64,000 nt of DNA, taken from JBNLBS01 sp050303415 (GTDB lineage: Bacteria; Pseudomonadota; Gammaproteobacteria; Methylococcales; Methylomonadaceae). Positions 62,519 through 64,000 of the stretch are shown here, piece after piece; the first letter of the stretch is position 1, and each line of letters opens with the position of its first letter. The stretch spans positions 62,001-126,000 of the forward strand of contig JBNLBS010000009.1 in NCBI GenBank assembly GCA_050303415.1, in the 5' to 3' direction. The translations under genes and the position numbers were made by a program. Below the pieces are notes generated by a model. That model did not search any database and had not been told where the DNA came from. It saw only the letters and a list, made by a program, of their open reading frames with translations.

Positions 62519-62911
62519 ATGGCAGCAGCTCAATATTATGGAACAGGTCGTCGTAAAAGCGCAGTAGCTCGTGTTTACGCAACATCAGGTTCTGGAAAAA
62601 TTACCATTAATAAACAAAGTATCGAACAGTATTTTGGTCGTAAAACTGACCAAATGGTTTCCCGTCAACCGCTTGAGTGCGTTGAAATGGAAGATAAATT
62701 CGATATTAACGTCTTCGTTAATGGCGGTGGTCCATCAGGTCAGGCAGGTGCGATTCGTCATGGTTTGGCTCGCGCTTTAATCGAATATGATGAAGCGTTG
62801 CGTTCACCATTAAGAAAAGCGGGTTATGTTACTCGTGATGCACGTGTTGTAGAACGTAAAAAAATTGGTTTGCACAAAGCGAGAAAACGTCCACAATACT
62901 CAAAACGTTAA
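62519..62911 (+). CDS. rpsI: 30S ribosomal protein S9
   Basis: S9 of 130 residues, standard length. YYGTGRRKSAVARVY opens it; the C-terminal GLHKARKRPQYSKR tail reaches the P-site tRNA. In operon with rplM; strong terminator after it. Confidence 0.97.
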   Translation: MAAAQYYGTGRRKSAVARVYATSGSGKITINKQSIEQYFGRKTDQMVSRQPLECVEMEDKFDINVFVNGGGPSGQAGAIRHGLARALIEYDEALRSPLRKAGYVTRDARVVERKKIGLHKARKRPQYSKR

Positions 62912-62944
62912 TCGTTTTTGTATTGCGGTTTATCGCAAGCAAAC

Positions 62945-62974
62945 AAAAAAGGCTGCTTTGAGCAGCCTTTTTTT
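62945..62974 (+). terminator. Terminator of rplM-rpsI
   Basis: Stem AAAAGGCTGCT / AGCAGCCTTTT with loop TTG, followed by a run of T. Confidence 0.92.
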
Positions 62975-63053
62975 ATGCCCAAAAGAAATGTTCTATATAA
63001 CTTTTGTCTGTATGATACATTCAGCAATGAACTCATAACAGTGTGGAGATTAT

Positions 63054-64000
63054 ATGTTTGAAATTGCAGAACTTGGGCACAAAATAAAAAAATCAGAGTA
63101 TAAACAGCAAGTTCCTCAATTAAGAACCCGTTTGTTGGAGGTTCAGCAGCAATTAAAGAATTCAGATTTTCCCGTTATTATTTTAATTTCCGGTGTCGAT
63201 GGCGGCGGGAAAGGGGATGTCATCAACCTGCTTAATGAATGGTTGGATACGCGTTATATAACAACAGTTGCTTTCGGGCCGGAAACGGATGAGGAACGCG
63301 AGAGACCTAAATTCTGGCGCTATTGGCGTACATTACCGGCAAAAGGTTTGATTGGCATTTACGTAGGCTCCTGGTACAGCGATCCGTTATCACAATGCAT
63401 CCATGGCGTGATCGATGACAGTCAATTGCAAGTCGAGTTAATGCATATCAGACAACTGGAAAAAGAATTAATTGATGATGGCGCTTTAATTATCAAATGT
63501 TGGCTACATTTAAAGCAGGACGAGCAAAAAAAACGCCTGAAAGCATTGGAAAAAAACCCGGAAACCAGCTGGCAGGTTTCAGAACAGGATAAGGAGCATC
63601 TTAAATTATATGATCAATTTCTGGGTATAGCTGAGAATGTGATTACCGAAACCAGTACTGGCGATTCTCCCTGGCTAATCGTGGATGGATCGGATTTGAA
63701 TTATAGTAGCTTGACGGTTGGTCAGCATATTCTTGCCCGAATTCAGCAGCATATTATTCATAGTGGGCAAAATAACGAACAGATTTCTGTAGCGGAACCG
63801 GAGAAACCGGTTGTTGCTCAGTTAAGCTTGCTCGATTCATTGGATTTATCGTTAAGTCTGGCTAAAAAAGACTATAATCAACAGCTGCAAAAATATCAAA
63901 ATCAAATAGCCAAATTATCCCGCTATGCCCATCAGCGAAAACGCTCCAGTATTTTAGTGTTTGAAGGTTGGGATGCCAGTGGCAAAGGCGGTGCAATCAG
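63054..64000 (+). CDS. Tandem-domain PPK2 kinase, polyphosphate:AMP phosphotransferase type (3' end outside window)
   Basis: The first 315 residues are visible and remain open to the window edge. Residues 40-245 form one PPK2 domain (ILISGVDGGGKGDVINLL with Gly-rich Walker A; GPETDEERERPKFWRYW; GIYVGSWYSDPL), and a second domain begins near residue 300 with LVFEGWDASGKGGAI, so it is the two-domain PPK2 type (Pap), which transfers phosphate from polyphosphate to AMP. In such proteins the second domain is often the active one. GTGGAG precedes the ATG. Confidence 0.92.
   Translation, partial: MFEIAELGHKIKKSEYKQQVPQLRTRLLEVQQQLKNSDFPVIILISGVDGGGKGDVINLLNEWLDTRYITTVAFGPETDEERERPKFWRYWRTLPAKGLIGIYVGSWYSDPLSQCIHGVIDDSQLQVELMHIRQLEKELIDDGALIIKCWLHLKQDEQKKRLKALEKNPETSWQVSEQDKEHLKLYDQFLGIAENVITETSTGDSPWLIVDGSDLNYSSLTVGQHILARIQQHIIHSGQNNEQISVAEPEKPVVAQLSLLDSLDLSLSLAKKDYNQQLQKYQNQIAKLSRYAHQRKRSSILVFEGWDASGKGGAI

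Noticed and set aside
1..64000. CRISPR arrays, tRNA or rRNA genes
   Set aside because: No regularly spaced repeats, and no tRNA-like or rRNA-like stretches were seen by eye; a covariance search would settle tRNAs.
1..64000. Prophage or restriction/defence island
   Set aside because: No phage structural, integrase, restriction-modification or toxin-antitoxin genes are present; the accessory content is glycan and IS genes.

Overview
The window reads as a chromosomal segment of a Gram-negative gammaproteobacterium. The evidence is LPS heptosyltransferases WaaF/WaaC, a type IVa pilin, GlnE, NtrBC and NtrYX, and the conserved blocks lysM-dprA-smg-topA-tsaC and def-fmt-rsmB-ntrYX. The Sox cytochromes, several di-heme c-type enzymes, a hemerythrin domain and a HypX protein that uses a C1-folate suggest an aerobic or microaerobic methylotroph or methanotroph (Methylococcales-like). 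That is inference: no methane or methanol oxidation gene lies here.

Layout. 1-2.7 kb: 5' end of serA, divergent from a CLC chloride transporter, a membrane-tethered TlpA-like thioredoxin and HemJ. 2.8-3.3 kb: a membrane-anchored globin. 3.8-8.5 kb: a tight operon thiD-thiE-soxX-soxY-soxZ-soxA-moeA, without soxB or soxCD. 8.5-14.2 kb: a YadGH-type ABC exporter, Ppx/GppA, an unrecognised membrane protein and a di-heme cytochrome c peroxidase. 14.7-23.0 kb: sigma-54-driven pilA, two tandem TMTC-like GT-C glycosyltransferases and four GT2/GT4 glycosyltransferases in visibly AT-rich DNA. The island ends at a complete IS3-family element beside the fossil of another. 24.7-28.9 kb: amtB divergent from ntrBC, with sigma-54 promoters on both sides and NtrC-like sites between.

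29.5-33.2 kb: a GlxA-type AraC regulator, then a 719-residue HypX/HoxX protein whose C-terminus is a complete hemerythrin domain, then a small His-rich protein. No hydrogenase gene is nearby. 33.7-40.3 kb: an Slp lipoprotein; a set of periplasmic binding protein, outer-membrane barrel and sensor GGDEF-EAL protein; and a stand-alone class I terpene synthase. 40.5-46.4 kb: glnE, ilvE, waaF, waaC. 46.5-49.3 kb: a Lys/Glu/Ala/Pro-rich membrane protein between two long palindromes and a RoxA-like di-heme cytochrome. 49.5-55.0 kb (minus): tsaC, topA, smg, dprA (no canonical start codon) and a LysM protein. 55.1-62.0 kb (plus): def, fmt, rsmB, a DUF4390 protein, ntrY, ntrX. 62.0-64.0 kb: rplM, rpsI and the first part of a tandem-domain PPK2 kinase.

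Themes. Nitrogen control is concentrated here (AmtB, NtrBC, GlnE, NtrYX). Oxygen and redox proteins recur (globin, hemerythrin fusion, peroxidase, RoxA-like protein, Sox). The best candidate for an undescribed system is the HypX-hemerythrin fusion, a CO-producing maturase joined to an O2-binding di-iron domain, with its small partner gene. Second are the AT-rich pilin/GT-C locus with a terminator inside the first codons of its first glycosyltransferase, and the porin/binding-protein/c-di-GMP set beside a terpene synthase.
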